64,000 nucleotides of DNA, from contig JAOQAI010000003.1 in the NCBI GenBank assembly GCA_025963645.1, positions 1 to 64,000 on the forward strand, in the 5' to 3' direction. This stretch comes from Flaviaestuariibacter sp. GTDB taxonomy: Bacteria; Bacteroidota; Bacteroidia; Chitinophagales; Chitinophagaceae. Made by a program: the position numbers and the translations under genes. A model generated the notes under the pieces. It did no database searches. It saw only the letters and a program-made list of their open reading frames with translations, and was not told where the DNA came from. Below, one piece after another: positions 1 to 8,779 of the stretch (position 1 is its first letter; each line of letters starts with the position of its first letter).

Positions 1-156
1 GTGTTTCATTGGTTAGCGATTTAGATTTTTCTAAAAATTGTGTTAGGTGTTAGCCAGACGAATGGTGTTTGTTTCATCCAGCCGCAAAGAGTAAATCCAA
101 CGAAATGCCAAAAATGAAAAAGAGAGATTTTTCGCAATGAAGTTATAGAAGAGTTT

Positions 157-197
157 AAAAGCATACAACCCGCTACAGGAGCGGGTTGTATGCTTTT
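157..197. terminator. strong bidirectional hairpin
   Basis: Perfect inverted repeat of 18 bases (arms 157-174 and 180-197) with a five-base loop. Both flanks carry A/T runs, so it can stop transcription from either side. It would insulate whatever lies left of the window from the ribosomal operon. The first 156 bases hold no gene that I can support. Confidence 0.75.
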
Positions 198-218
198 ACA
201 AAAAAAGTGAAATAAAAA

Positions 219-247
219 AAAGACCCCAACTTCAAATTGGGGTCTTT
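219..247 (-). terminator. rho-independent terminator of rpsF-rpsR-rplI
   Basis: An 11-base stem (219-229 with 237-247) around a seven-base loop, followed on the minus strand by a run of T. It lies 20 bases after the rplI stop codon, so it closes the ribosomal operon. Confidence 0.85.
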
Positions 248-267
248 CGATAAAAAAGTGTAGAATA

Positions 268-714
268 TTATTCTGCGATCACCTCAAAATCAACATCGGC
301 AGTTTTGCCGTTGCCGAAATCAATTGTGGCTTTGTACGATCCTAATTCTTTTACATCGTCAGCGATCGAAATTCTCTTACGGTCAATATCGTAACCTTTC
401 TGATCGCGAATTGCACGGCTGATTTGTAAAGAAGTAACGCTACCGAAGATCTTGCCGCTGGTACCCGTTTTAGCACCAACAGTTACAGGACCTTCCTGCA
501 GCTTAGCGATAACGCTGGCAACCTGTGCCAACATTGCATCTTCTTTCTTCTTCGCTACTTTTTGGCGCTCTTCCATCTGCTTGCGGTTAGAAGCATTTGC
601 TTCTACTGCCAGCTTTTGCGGAATTAAGAAGTTACGGGCATAGCCGTTCTTTACTTTCACCAGTTCGTTCTTGCCGCCCAGGTTATCTACGTCTTGAATT
701 AAAATAATGTCCAT
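268..714 (-). CDS. rplI: 50S ribosomal protein bL9
   Basis: bL9 binds 23S rRNA near the L1 stalk of the large subunit and influences reading-frame maintenance. The 148-residue product has the expected length and the typical N-terminal domain (start MDIILI, then the conserved NLG and GYARNFLIP motifs), a long charged connecting helix (about residues 40-80) and a C-terminal domain with the KIFGSVT motif. It is the last gene of rpsF-rpsR-rplI on the minus strand, 124 bases after rpsR, and a terminator follows. No Shine-Dalgarno lies before the ATG, as is normal in Bacteroidota and unlike its neighbour rpsR. Confidence 0.97.
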   Translation of the reverse strand: MDIILIQDVDNLGGKNELVKVKNGYARNFLIPQKLAVEANASNRKQMEERQKVAKKKEDAMLAQVASVIAKLQEGPVTVGAKTGTSGKIFGSVTSLQISRAIRDQKGYDIDRKRISIADDVKELGSYKATIDFGNGKTADVDFEVIAE

Positions 715-838
715 TGTTTGTTTTTTAGTCCCAAGAGCCCAGCTTTGTAGCTGTCTGACGCCATAGCGCCATTAGGGAGTGGTTACTAAGAAGTAAATGA
801 TGGCAGCTAATTTATTCACTACCCACCATTCACCTTGT

Positions 839-1105
839 CTATTTCAGAAGATCCGTTACATAAGGCAACAAGGACATCTGGCGTGCTTTCTTTATGGCAT
901 CGCTCACTTTACGCTGGTACTTCAGGGAGTTACCGGTAATGCGGCGAGGCAACATTTTACCTTGCTCGTTCAGGAACTTTTTCAGGAACTCTACATCTTT
1001 ATAATCAATGTAGCGGATACCATACTTTTTAAAACGGCAAAATTTCTTTGGACGCTTTTCCTGTTTGATCGCTGTCAGGTACTTGATCTCATTTGCTCTA
1101 GCCAT
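839..1105 (-). CDS. rpsR: 30S ribosomal protein bS18
   Basis: bS18 pairs with bS6 on the platform of the small subunit, close to the 3' end of 16S rRNA. The 88-residue product has the family core (KKFCRFKK near residue 20, then DYKD, the [10 protein letters not shown] motif and the basic [12 protein letters not shown] helix). Its start overlaps the end of rpsF by eight bases. The outstanding feature is a near-perfect Shine-Dalgarno just before the ATG, while rpsF and rplI have none. In Bacteroidota, bS21, bS18 and bS6 sequester the anti-Shine-Dalgarno of 16S rRNA, and strong Shine-Dalgarno sequences before the bS21 or bS18 genes have been proposed to autoregulate their synthesis. Confidence 0.97.
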   Translation of the reverse strand: MARANEIKYLTAIKQEKRPKKFCRFKKYGIRYIDYKDVEFLKKFLNEQGKMLPRRITGNSLKYQRKVSDAIKKARQMSLLPYVTDLLK

Positions 1106-1463
1106 TAACCACCTCCTTTACTTTTTCGTTGCCGGTTGGCAAGCCGTTTCTCTTTCTGTGATTGTACTCGACAGCAAATTTGTCGAGCTTGGTGACCATG
1201 TGGCGAAGCACACTTTCGTCACGCAGAAGCTGGATCTTCAGCTTCTCATTGAAGTCGGATGGCGCAATAAATTCAGAAACCCAGTACAAGCCTGTGGTTT
1301 TCTTCTGAATAGGATACGCCAGTGATTTCAGTCCCCATGCATTCTCCGCTACCATCTCGCCACCGTTGTCGGTAACCAGCGTAGCAAATTTGCGTTGAGC
1401 GGCTTTAAATTCTTCGTCGCTCAGAACGGGGGTAAAAATCACCATCAATTCGTAATTGTTCAT
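1098..1463 (-). CDS. rpsF: 30S ribosomal protein bS6
   Basis: bS6 forms a heterodimer with bS18 on the small-subunit platform. The 121-residue product begins [10 protein letters not shown], the classic bS6 start, and carries the NGG, WG.K.LAYPI and GLYW motifs with the [11 protein letters not shown] segment near residue 85. It is the first gene of the operon and overlaps rpsR by eight bases. No single-stranded-DNA-binding protein gene sits between rpsF and rpsR, in contrast to many Firmicutes. A TAnnTTTG promoter element lies 40 bases before the start. Confidence 0.97.
   Translation of the reverse strand: MNNYELMVIFTPVLSDEEFKAAQRKFATLVTDNGGEMVAENAWGLKSLAYPIQKKTTGLYWVSEFIAPSDFNEKLKIQLLRDESVLRHMVTKLDKFAVEYNHRKRNGLPTGNEKVKEVVNG
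1110..1119 (-). promoter_or_regulatory. strong Shine-Dalgarno before rpsR
   Basis: On the minus strand the bases read AAAGGAGGTG, a ten-base complement of the usual 16S rRNA 3' tail. The GGAGG core ends six bases before the rpsR ATG. The site lies inside the last codons of rpsF. The other genes whose starts were inspected have nothing like it, so this is probably a regulatory site rather than a routine ribosome binding site. Confidence 0.85.
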
Positions 1464-1502
1464 TACCCTGTGTTTTTTGTTAAAAAATTAAATTTCGGAG
1501 CG

Positions 1503-1510
1503 CAAAGGTA
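1503..1510 (-). promoter_or_regulatory. -7 element of the ribosomal operon promoter
   Basis: On the minus strand this reads TACCTTTG, matching the Bacteroidetes TAnnTTTG element. Transcription would begin near 1497, giving rpsF a leader of about 34 bases. No clear TTTG element is visible 19-21 bases farther upstream. Confidence 0.55.
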
Positions 1511-1597
1511 GGATTTAGAATTCAGAATGGAGGAATGGAGAATGGAGAATTTTCGGATGCTAGTGTTAAAAAAGGCTCAAGACGCAAGTGGCTTCCA

Positions 1598-1629
1598 TTA
1601 AAAAGGCGACCCTATGGGCCGCCTTTTAA
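1598..1629 (-). terminator. terminator after the secreted nuclease gene
   Basis: An interrupted hairpin: arms AAAAGGCG (601-608 of the second kilobase) and CGCCTTTT (1620-1627), with an inner CCC/GGG stem and a TAT loop. It lies 20 bases past the stop of the minus-strand gene that ends at 1649. Confidence 0.7.
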
Positions 1630-1648
1630 TTATAGATAGCTATTAAGA

Positions 1649-4600
1649 TTAACGCTTAATAAACTGTTGAACAGTGAAATTACCGTTGTTTACAATCTTA
1701 AGCATGTAGCTACCCGCAGGTAAGCCGTTGATTCCAATGGCTTCAACCAACTTATTAGCTGTTACTGATTTAGCTGCAGTTTGTAAAACGATCACACCTT
1801 TTGCATCAATCACCTGGTAGCTTACTTTGCCCGCTTTTGGCAGGAAGGTAAACTTCAGGTTATTGCTGGTCGGGTTCGGCTGTATCACAAAAGCTACGCT
1901 TGCCGGGTCCACCGATGGTACGGCGGTAATAGCAGTTGTAAAGAAGACAAAAGTGGTGGATCCGCTAAAGCCTGCATACGCATTTCCGGAAAGGTCTTTA
2001 AATGCGGTATTCTGGATCTCTACAAAATATTGTGTAGAATTAACTAAGCCAGGGATCAGGAATACAGCATTTGAACCATTGATAATAGCTGAAGTAGCTG
2101 GAACAGTGGCTGCTATAGAGCCGTCAATCATACGCTTTATCAGCAGGTTGCCTGTTCCGGCAGCAATTGCTTCCGAGAAGGTGAAGCTCAATGGAGTTGG
2201 ATTGATAGGAACGCCTACCTGGTTATTTGGCGGTGCAAAAGTTACCAGTGTAGGAGCGGTATTATCCAATGTAGTGAACTTCCATGTGCCAGAGCCGCTA
2301 AAGCCGGCGAAGAAGTTGTTCGCGGTGTCTTTATAAGCCGTAGCCGGCACTTCCACATAGTATTGTGTCTGGCCCGCTAAACCGGTCACCGGGATAGAAA
2401 CCACGTTATTGGCAATAGTAGTAGCTGAAACAGCCACCGTTGCCGCAACCGTATTGTCGCTTACTTTTTTTACCAGGATATTACCTGTACCTGCCACCAC
2501 CCGCTCAGAGAAGGTCATTTGCAGGGTTGGCGTTACTGAAACGTTTATGGCGTTATTTGCTGGGTTTGTGCTAACCAGTGTTGGCGCGGTTAGATCGGCG
2601 GTAGTGAAGGCCCAGGTAGCACCGGCGATGCCTGCAAAGCTATTGCCTGCGATGTCGGTTATTGCCGTAGCGGGCACTTCCACATAGTAAGCGGTAGCCG
2701 ATTGTAAGCCTGTTACTGACCATGACAGTTGTGAGCCGTTTATAGTAGCAGCCGATACAGCCGTAGTAGCCACAACCGAGTTATCCGATGCTTTCTTCAC
2801 CACCAGGTTGCCGGTGCCGGCAGCGATGGATTCGGAGAAGGTAATACTAAGCGTAGGCGTGAGCGATACGCCGGTAGAACCATTTGCCGGACTCAAAGTA
2901 GTTACTGTTGGCGCTGTAAGATCAAGCACTGAGTAACGGGTCATTACAGGGTAATGATCGGAGGTGGTGTTTGCATAATCCGCAATATTCGCCAAAGCTG
3001 CGATGTCGTTATAGATCGTAACGGAAAGTGGCACATACTTGCTGCCCATTTCGTTGGAAACTACTACGTGGTCAATCACATCCGGGAAGCCTGTAGTAGA
3101 AGCCAAACCAGCATTGCTTAAGAAAAGCGTCAGTGATTTGTAATGATTAGCGTCTGTTGAATCAACAACGATGGGTTGCCAGGACGAAACTGTGTCAACC
3201 CCGGTAGTAGGCGCAATGGTACGGTCTAAGTCGTCATTGAAATCTCCAAGGATAACAATATTGGCGTTCGCAAAATGCGTATCCAGTGTATCTTTTAATT
3301 CCTGCACACCCGCTTTCCGACGATTGTAAGCATCGATCTGTTCTGCTGTATTGCCAGTATTGGCTTTGGCATGAACGACGATAAAGTTGATATTGGAAGT
3401 CTGACCATTCTTCGTCACATTGGCATTCACCAGGTAAGGGAAACGACCACTGGACCAGTTGCTTTCCGCTGACGCACTGCCTCTCAATAACGGACGTGCT
3501 GTAACGTTAGAGAACATGGAGGTTTTGTATACAAAAGCCAGTTTTTGATCGGTGTTGCAGCTACCTCCGCTGGAGCAGAAGTCACTGCCGATCACATAAG
3601 AGTAGCCTCCATTTAATGAGCTGACCAGGTTACCAAAACGAGTGGTGTTTACAATTTCCGCCACACCATAAGCATCCGCACTCATATAATCCATTACCTT
3701 CTTTGCGTTGGCTTGTGCCAGGTCATCGTCTGTTGGACCTTGGCCACTGGAGGTGCTGCCAAACCATTCAATGTTCCAGTTGGCGATATTGAGCGTGGTA
3801 GCTTGCGTATAAGAGTTCCCTTTTGCAAGTACCTGCGAGTTGCTTACGCCAGTGCCTGAAAAAACGATATTGCCGGAATACACAGTGTTAGCCGCTGTAG
3901 GCTTGAACCGAACAGACACTGTATTAAAACCAGTACCTTCTGCAGCCGTATAAGAGATGGACGTGCTGAACGTTGTACCGTCTTTAGATAGCTCATAGCC
4001 GGCAGGCGCTGTCAGTGTAAGGTTAGATGTAAGATTAGCGCCGTTAAAAGTAAAAGTTTTGGTAGCTGATGTAGCCCCGGCAAGCACTTCACGGAAATCC
4101 AGCAAGCGACCGGTTACTACCAGTTGTGGGAGCGGCATCACGTTGCTGTTATAAAACCCGATATCATCAATCGTCCAGCGGGCGGCATTTGTAGTATTAG
4201 ATGTATAAACCCATGCTACATGCACATTCGCTGTTTTATAAGCGGATAAGTTAATACTGTCGGATAGGCTCCATACATCAGAATTGGCTGCTGGAAATTC
4301 ACCATTAAGCGTAGTCCAGGTAGCCAAGGTTGGGTCGCCGGAACCGGCATAATTAGTAGATACTTTTAATTGCAGATCCGGACCTGCAAAAGCTCCGCGG
4401 CTCGAGAAATTGAGCAAAGGAATATTGGTGCCCGTGAGGTCAAATTTTGGTGAAATAAGCCAGTCCTCGTTGTTTTGCGCACCGCTTGCAAAACCGTTCA
4501 TCTGCATGGCAGAATCCGTAGAGGGGTCGGTGGTGTAGGTGCGTCCGAATTTAGTGCAGGACCAAACCTGGACGCCTGTGACGCTATAGGTTTTAAAGCC

Positions 4601-5692
4601 TTCATTGATATAATTAGCGCAAACGTTGAAGTTGTAAGTTGTGCCCAACACACCAGCACCGGGAGGGGCTACCGTTGTGAATGTCCACGTTGTAGCGGCA
4701 GAAATTCCAGCAAAGTCGTTGCCAGACGCATCTTCAAAGGCACCTGCATCAATAGTGATATAATAAGAAGTGCTGTTTGCAAGGGTCAAGGCAAAACTCG
4801 CTTGCGCACCTGAAACAGTGACCGCAGCATTAGAAACTGCAATGGTTTGAACAACAGAATTGTCTGACACTTTTTTTACAACGATATTACCCGTTCCTTT
4901 CTGGATCGTTTCATTGAACGTGATGGTGGCTGTTGTATTAATAGCTACACCTGTAGCATTGTTAGCAGGTAGTAAAGCAGAAATGGCGGGCGGTGTTACA
5001 TCGGAACTGGATGCTGCATACACCATTTGAAAGTCATCTACAGCATAGATACCATCAGAAGAGACATCATCTGTATCTCTCCAACGGATCCAAAAAGTGC
5101 TGCCAACAGCGATATTTAAAGAACCTAATGTTCCTGAAATGGCCTGGCGGTTTGCAGCAGCGTTACCATCGACGGCTGCCGCAACAGTAGTGCTCGTTAG
5201 TATTTCCACCAAATCCATTGCGGTAAATGCCGTCCAGGTGCCAGTGTTTAAAGAAGTAGCATTGGTGCTGTATTCAAAAACCACTTTTTCAAGGGCAGTT
5301 GCACTGCTTCCAGAGCGCCATTGCTCATGGACAGCCGAAAATGCTAATGAAATGATTGCGGAAGGTGTGTTATTGGTAAATGAGGCTCCAAAAACGGGTA
5401 CAGTTGATCCTGAGCCTAATGTGCCTAATGCCCGGTCCGCAGCGCTAGTTATGCCTACATTGTAAACAGCGCCACTGTTGGCACTACCGTCTGTTACCGT
5501 AGTGGGTAGTGTGGCGCCAATGGTACCGGTACCGGCAAAACGAAGACCTGTCCATCCGGCAGGGTAATTTGTGGTGGCTGCCATGCCATCGTAATTTTCG
5601 GTGTAGGTTGAGCCTGTCAAACTAATTGCCTGCGCAAAGCTTGAACTGCTAAACCAAGCCATCAGGCAAGCAAAGAGTACAATTTTTCTCAT
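1649..5692 (-). CDS. secreted T9SS multidomain protein with nuclease/phosphatase domain
   Basis: Predicted extracellular protein of 1347 residues. The start at 5692 is chosen because a clear signal peptide follows at once (MRKIVLFACL...SSFAQA); an upstream in-frame ATG at 5734 would only add a non-signal leader. Order of parts, by eye: an N-terminal beta-rich region (~25-230), an Ig-like domain of the SbsA/Big_5 type (~235-345), a choice-of-anchor region (~355-520), a beta-sandwich (~530-620), an endonuclease/exonuclease/phosphatase domain (~630-920), three further Ig-like repeats (~925-1240) and a T9SS type A sorting tail (~1265-1347) with the NPT and LPAGSY motifs. The catalytic set NWNIEW, HAK, LGDFND and SDHYPV is present, so the enzyme looks active, probably on extracellular DNA or a phosphodiester. 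Substrate unknown. Confidence 0.88.
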   Translation of the reverse strand: MRKIVLFACLMAWFSSSSFAQAISLTGSTYTENYDGMAATTNYPAGWTGLRFAGTGTIGATLPTTVTDGSANSGAVYNVGITSAADRALGTLGSGSTVPVFGASFTNNTPSAIISLAFSAVHEQWRSGSSATALEKVVFEYSTNATSLNTGTWTAFTAMDLVEILTSTTVAAAVDGNAAANRQAISGTLGSLNIAVGSTFWIRWRDTDDVSSDGIYAVDDFQMVYAASSSDVTPPAISALLPANNATGVAINTTATITFNETIQKGTGNIVVKKVSDNSVVQTIAVSNAAVTVSGAQASFALTLANSTSYYITIDAGAFEDASGNDFAGISAATTWTFTTVAPPGAGVLGTTYNFNVCANYINEGFKTYSVTGVQVWSCTKFGRTYTTDPSTDSAMQMNGFASGAQNNEDWLISPKFDLTGTNIPLLNFSSRGAFAGPDLQLKVSTNYAGSGDPTLATWTTLNGEFPAANSDVWSLSDSINLSAYKTANVHVAWVYTSNTTNAARWTIDDIGFYNSNVMPLPQLVVTGRLLDFREVLAGATSATKTFTFNGANLTSNLTLTAPAGYELSKDGTTFSTSISYTAAEGTGFNTVSVRFKPTAANTVYSGNIVFSGTGVSNSQVLAKGNSYTQATTLNIANWNIEWFGSTSSGQGPTDDDLAQANAKKVMDYMSADAYGVAEIVNTTRFGNLVSSLNGGYSYVIGSDFCSSGGSCNTDQKLAFVYKTSMFSNVTARPLLRGSASAESNWSSGRFPYLVNANVTKNGQTSNINFIVVHAKANTGNTAEQIDAYNRRKAGVQELKDTLDTHFANANIVILGDFNDDLDRTIAPTTGVDTVSSWQPIVVDSTDANHYKSLTLFLSNAGLASTTGFPDVIDHVVVSNEMGSKYVPLSVTIYNDIAALANIADYANTTSDHYPVMTRYSVLDLTAPTVTTLSPANGSTGVSLTPTLSITFSESIAAGTGNLVVKKASDNSVVATTAVSAATINGSQLSWSVTGLQSATAYYVEVPATAITDIAGNSFAGIAGATWAFTTADLTAPTLVSTNPANNAINVSVTPTLQMTFSERVVAGTGNILVKKVSDNTVAATVAVSATTIANNVVSIPVTGLAGQTQYYVEVPATAYKDTANNFFAGFSGSGTWKFTTLDNTAPTLVTFAPPNNQVGVPINPTPLSFTFSEAIAAGTGNLLIKRMIDGSIAATVPATSAIINGSNAVFLIPGLVNSTQYFVEIQNTAFKDLSGNAYAGFSGSTTFVFFTTAITAVPSVDPASVAFVIQPNPTSNNLKFTFLPKAGKVSYQVIDAKGVIVLQTAAKSVTANKLVEAIGINGLPAGSYMLKIVNNGNFTVQQFIKR

Positions 5693-5896
5693 AAATGAAT
5701 TTTGAAGTGCGGCAAAGCTAACCGCTAAAGCCATACAACGGTTAAGCTCCTGCTATTTAATTGCTAACAATTTTTAATATATTGATTATCAGGCTTAAGT
5801 GAAAATCAAGGGAAATGGGATCGTCTTTAGTAGGCAGGTTGGGCACGATTGCCATAATAAGGAAAAGGAAAGAAAAGTTGTACAATGGTACTACGC

Positions 5897-7624
5897 TTAA
5901 CCTGCTTCGCTCAGTTTTACATCCACAACTTTCAATTGCAGGTTCTTTTGCCCGTTCCACTCATTTTCATCAATCTTGTAGACAAGGTCCACCGGCTTGC
6001 CCGAAGTTAGCAAGTCTAGTTTATCGCTCATTCCAAACCCGATCCCTGTTATCGTGATGCCGTTTTGTTTCACCGAGAACCGGAGATGCTTCTCTTTTAC
6101 CACCTTGCTATAACCGGTGTTGCGTACATTTTTAGTGAGAAAGGTAGGACTCAGGTTGTCTGGCCCCATCGGCTCCAGCTGGGTGATGATATTGTAAAAG
6201 GAGGGCGTAATATCATTGAAATTGATCTCAGCATCTATGACAATTTCAGGAATCAGCAGGTCGGGATGAATGGAAGCTTCGACTACTTCTTCGAATTTTT
6301 TGCAAAAAGCTTCCACATTAGCGGGATCGAGCGTCATGCCGGCCGCATAAAAATGCCCGCCATAGCCAAGCAACAGGTCCTTGCATTGATGCACGGCTTC
6401 ATACACATTAAAACCGCTTACACTCCGGGCTGAGCCAGCCACATAATCGCCGCTTTGTGTGAGCACGATCGTTGGCCGGTAATAGTGATCCACCAACCGG
6501 GAAGCCACAATGCCTACCACGCCTTTATGCCAATGCGGCTGGTACAATACAGTGCTCAAGCGGTTAATAAGCGTTTCATCACCTTCAATCAGCGCCAGGG
6601 CTTCTTCGGTAATGTTCATATCCGCTTCCTTGCGGTTCGTGTTATCTACGTGTAATTGTTCCGCCCAATCCAGCGCTTCCTCGAGTGTTTCCGATACAAA
6701 AAGCTCAACGGCTTTGCGCCCTTCATCCATGCGGCCGGCGGCATTTACCCGCGGCGCTATCATGAACACCAGGTTGGTTATATAAATGGGAGTGACCAGT
6801 TTACTTAATTGGCTCAACGCCTTTATGCCCATATTGGGATTTTCGTTGGCTTTCTTTAAACCATAATATGCCAGCACCCGGTTTTCACCGCTCATCGAAA
6901 CAATATCGGCTGCGATAGCCGTCGCCACTAAGTCTAAATATTGATAAGCCGTTTCAGGAGGCAACTGTAGCCGTTCGGCTAAAGCTGAGATAAGTTTGAA
7001 GCCAACGCCACAACCGCATAGCTCTTTAAAAGGGTAAGGGCAATCTGCCTGTTTTGGATTTAGTACCGCCACAGCAGCCGGGATCATCTCGTCGGGTAAA
7101 TGGTGATCGCAAACAATAAAGTCAATCCCCAGGTCTTTCGCATACTGAATCAGCGAAACGGATTTGATGCCGCAGTCCAGCGAAATGATGAGACGAAAGC
7201 CCTCTTCATGAGCATGATCAATTCCTGCCTTGCTTACACCATATCCTTCGCGGTAGCGATGCGGGATATAAAAATCTACGTTTGGATATTGCTTCGATAA
7301 AAATTTATACATGCACGCTACCGAAGTAGTGCCGTCCACATCATAATCACCGAATACCAATATTTTTTCGCCTTGCTCAAAGGCAGTGAGAATGCGGGTC
7401 ACGGCTTTTTCCATGTCCTTCATCAGCCACGGGCTGTGCAACTGCGAAAGCTGCGGACGAAAAAAATCTTTTGCGGTTTCAAAAGTATCTATACCCCGTT
7501 GTACCAAAATGGCGCATAAAGCCGGGTGGATCTTCAGGCTGCGAAAAAGCGAAGCCGCTTTTTCCTGGTTCCACGGAACCTGGCGCCAGCGCTTTGTTTT
7601 ACCTATGATTGGTTTAGTCACCAT
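5897..7624 (-). CDS. recJ: single-stranded-DNA-specific exonuclease RecJ
   Basis: RecJ degrades single-stranded DNA 5' to 3' in RecF-pathway recombination and in repair. The 575-residue product has the usual length and the DHH-family motifs: DYDVDGTTS (~100), the D of SLDCG (~150), the CDHH signature (~170), the DHHA1 RVNAAGRMDEG region (~300), and the GGHFYAAGMTL motif (~415) of the DHHA1 domain, followed by the C-terminal OB-fold. Its ATG overlaps the stop of the upstream prenyl-synthase gene in TAATG, so translation is coupled. The last codons are separated by about 200 bases from the secreted nuclease gene. Confidence 0.95.
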   Translation of the reverse strand: MVTKPIIGKTKRWRQVPWNQEKAASLFRSLKIHPALCAILVQRGIDTFETAKDFFRPQLSQLHSPWLMKDMEKAVTRILTAFEQGEKILVFGDYDVDGTTSVACMYKFLSKQYPNVDFYIPHRYREGYGVSKAGIDHAHEEGFRLIISLDCGIKSVSLIQYAKDLGIDFIVCDHHLPDEMIPAAVAVLNPKQADCPYPFKELCGCGVGFKLISALAERLQLPPETAYQYLDLVATAIAADIVSMSGENRVLAYYGLKKANENPNMGIKALSQLSKLVTPIYITNLVFMIAPRVNAAGRMDEGRKAVELFVSETLEEALDWAEQLHVDNTNRKEADMNITEEALALIEGDETLINRLSTVLYQPHWHKGVVGIVASRLVDHYYRPTIVLTQSGDYVAGSARSVSGFNVYEAVHQCKDLLLGYGGHFYAAGMTLDPANVEAFCKKFEEVVEASIHPDLLIPEIVIDAEINFNDITPSFYNIITQLEPMGPDNLSPTFLTKNVRNTGYSKVVKEKHLRFSVKQNGITITGIGFGMSDKLDLLTSGKPVDLVYKIDENEWNGQKNLQLKVVDVKLSEAG

Positions 7625-8586
7625 TAGTATTTGCGGTCTGTTACATAATTGACTAACTGTATAAAACCGGACTTTATCTCTGATTGGGGGAACGTATCCA
7701 GAATATCCAATGCTTCGTGCTTGTATTGGAGCATCTTATCCTCTGTATACTTTATTCCATTATTAGCCACTACGGCATCCAAAATATACTGCACCTTCTT
7801 TTTATTCTTGTTCTCATTTTTTATGATGTAGATCAATTTCTTGCGTTCGCCTTTATCTACCTTATTTAAGGTATAAATCAATGGCAACGTGAGCTTTTTC
7901 TCTTTGATATCATTCCCTGTAGGCTTTCCTACATTATTAGGCGCATAGTCAAATAAGTCATCTTTGATTTGAAAGGCAATTCCCACTTTTTCACCAAAGC
8001 TCATTAATTTTTGGGTCAGGTTTTCATCCTGCGCTACCGACCAGGCACCCGCACCGCAAGCAGATGAAAGTAAAGAAGCGGTTTTGTTTTGAATAATCTC
8101 AAAATAGACCCCTTCATCCAGGTTCAGCGACCTAGACTTTTCCATCTGCAGCAATTCCCCTTCGCTCATCTTCCGAACCGCGTTGGAAAGTATTTGTAAA
8201 ATACGGAAGTCATTGTTATCTAATGACAAAAGCAAGCCTTTTGCTAACAAGTAATCGCCAACCAGCACCGAAACTTTATTTTTCCAAAGTGCATAAATTG
8301 AGAAAAAACCTCTACGTTCTAAAGAGTCATCCACGACATCATCATGTACAAGAGTAGCCGTGTGTAGCAATTCTACCAGAGAAGCCGCACGATAGGTTGA
8401 TTCATTTACTTCTCCGCACAATTTGGCGGAAAGAAAAACAAACATAGGCCGCAGCTGTTTTCCTTTGCGCTTAACGATATAGCGCATTATGCGATCCAGC
8501 ATGGAAACATGGCTGCTGGCGGCTTCCTTGAATTTTTTTTCAAAGATGCGAAGCTCTTCTTCTATTAAATGAACCGGTAGCTGCAT
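7624..8586 (-). CDS. long-chain polyprenyl diphosphate synthase
   Basis: Condenses isopentenyl diphosphate onto allylic primers to make the long isoprenoid tail of menaquinone or a similar lipid. With the start at 8586 the product has 320 residues. The first aspartate-rich motif HDDVVDD is at 81-87 and the second, DDLFD, at 209-213; the GKQLRP motif (~42-47) is the IPP-binding region. The residue five before the first motif is a small Ala (77), which in this family goes with long products. An in-frame ATG at 8610 is less likely because a near-consensus promoter element (TACCTTTC, minus strand, 8600-8607) lies after it. The gene is coupled to recJ through TAATG. Confidence 0.92.
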   Translation of the reverse strand: MQLPVHLIEEELRIFEKKFKEAASSHVSMLDRIMRYIVKRKGKQLRPMFVFLSAKLCGEVNESTYRAASLVELLHTATLVHDDVVDDSLERRGFFSIYALWKNKVSVLVGDYLLAKGLLLSLDNNDFRILQILSNAVRKMSEGELLQMEKSRSLNLDEGVYFEIIQNKTASLLSSACGAGAWSVAQDENLTQKLMSFGEKVGIAFQIKDDLFDYAPNNVGKPTGNDIKEKKLTLPLIYTLNKVDKGERKKLIYIIKNENKNKKKVQYILDAVVANNGIKYTEDKMLQYKHEALDILDTFPQSEIKSGFIQLVNYVTDRKY

Positions 8587-8707
8587 TCGTAAATGGGGCG
8601 AAAGGTACAACGCCTTCCACTATCCTCAGCCGATGGTATAAGAATTGCTGTTTTGGTGCGGGAAAAAGACTTTGAGCTACCATTTATCTGCAAATATTTT
8701 TTTAAAG

Positions 8708-8738
8708 TTTGATAATTGTTACTCAAGTTCTATTTTTG
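8708..8738 (+). promoter_or_regulatory. promoter of the OmpA-like gene (TTTG-N19-TATTTTTG)
   Basis: TTTG at 8708-8711 and TATTTTTG at 8731-8738 with 19 bases between: a full match to the Bacteroidetes housekeeping promoter. Transcription should begin near 8743, leaving a leader of about 37 bases before the ATG at 8780. Confidence 0.8.
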
Positions 8739-8779
8739 CCGCACATTAGGACTTTGTTTTTAAATTTTAATTAATAGTT

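Noticed and set aside
5757-5960. Minus-strand 67-codon frame between the secreted nuclease gene and recJ
   Set aside because: Mostly overlaps the recJ end in another frame; low-complexity hydrophobic tail, no start context.
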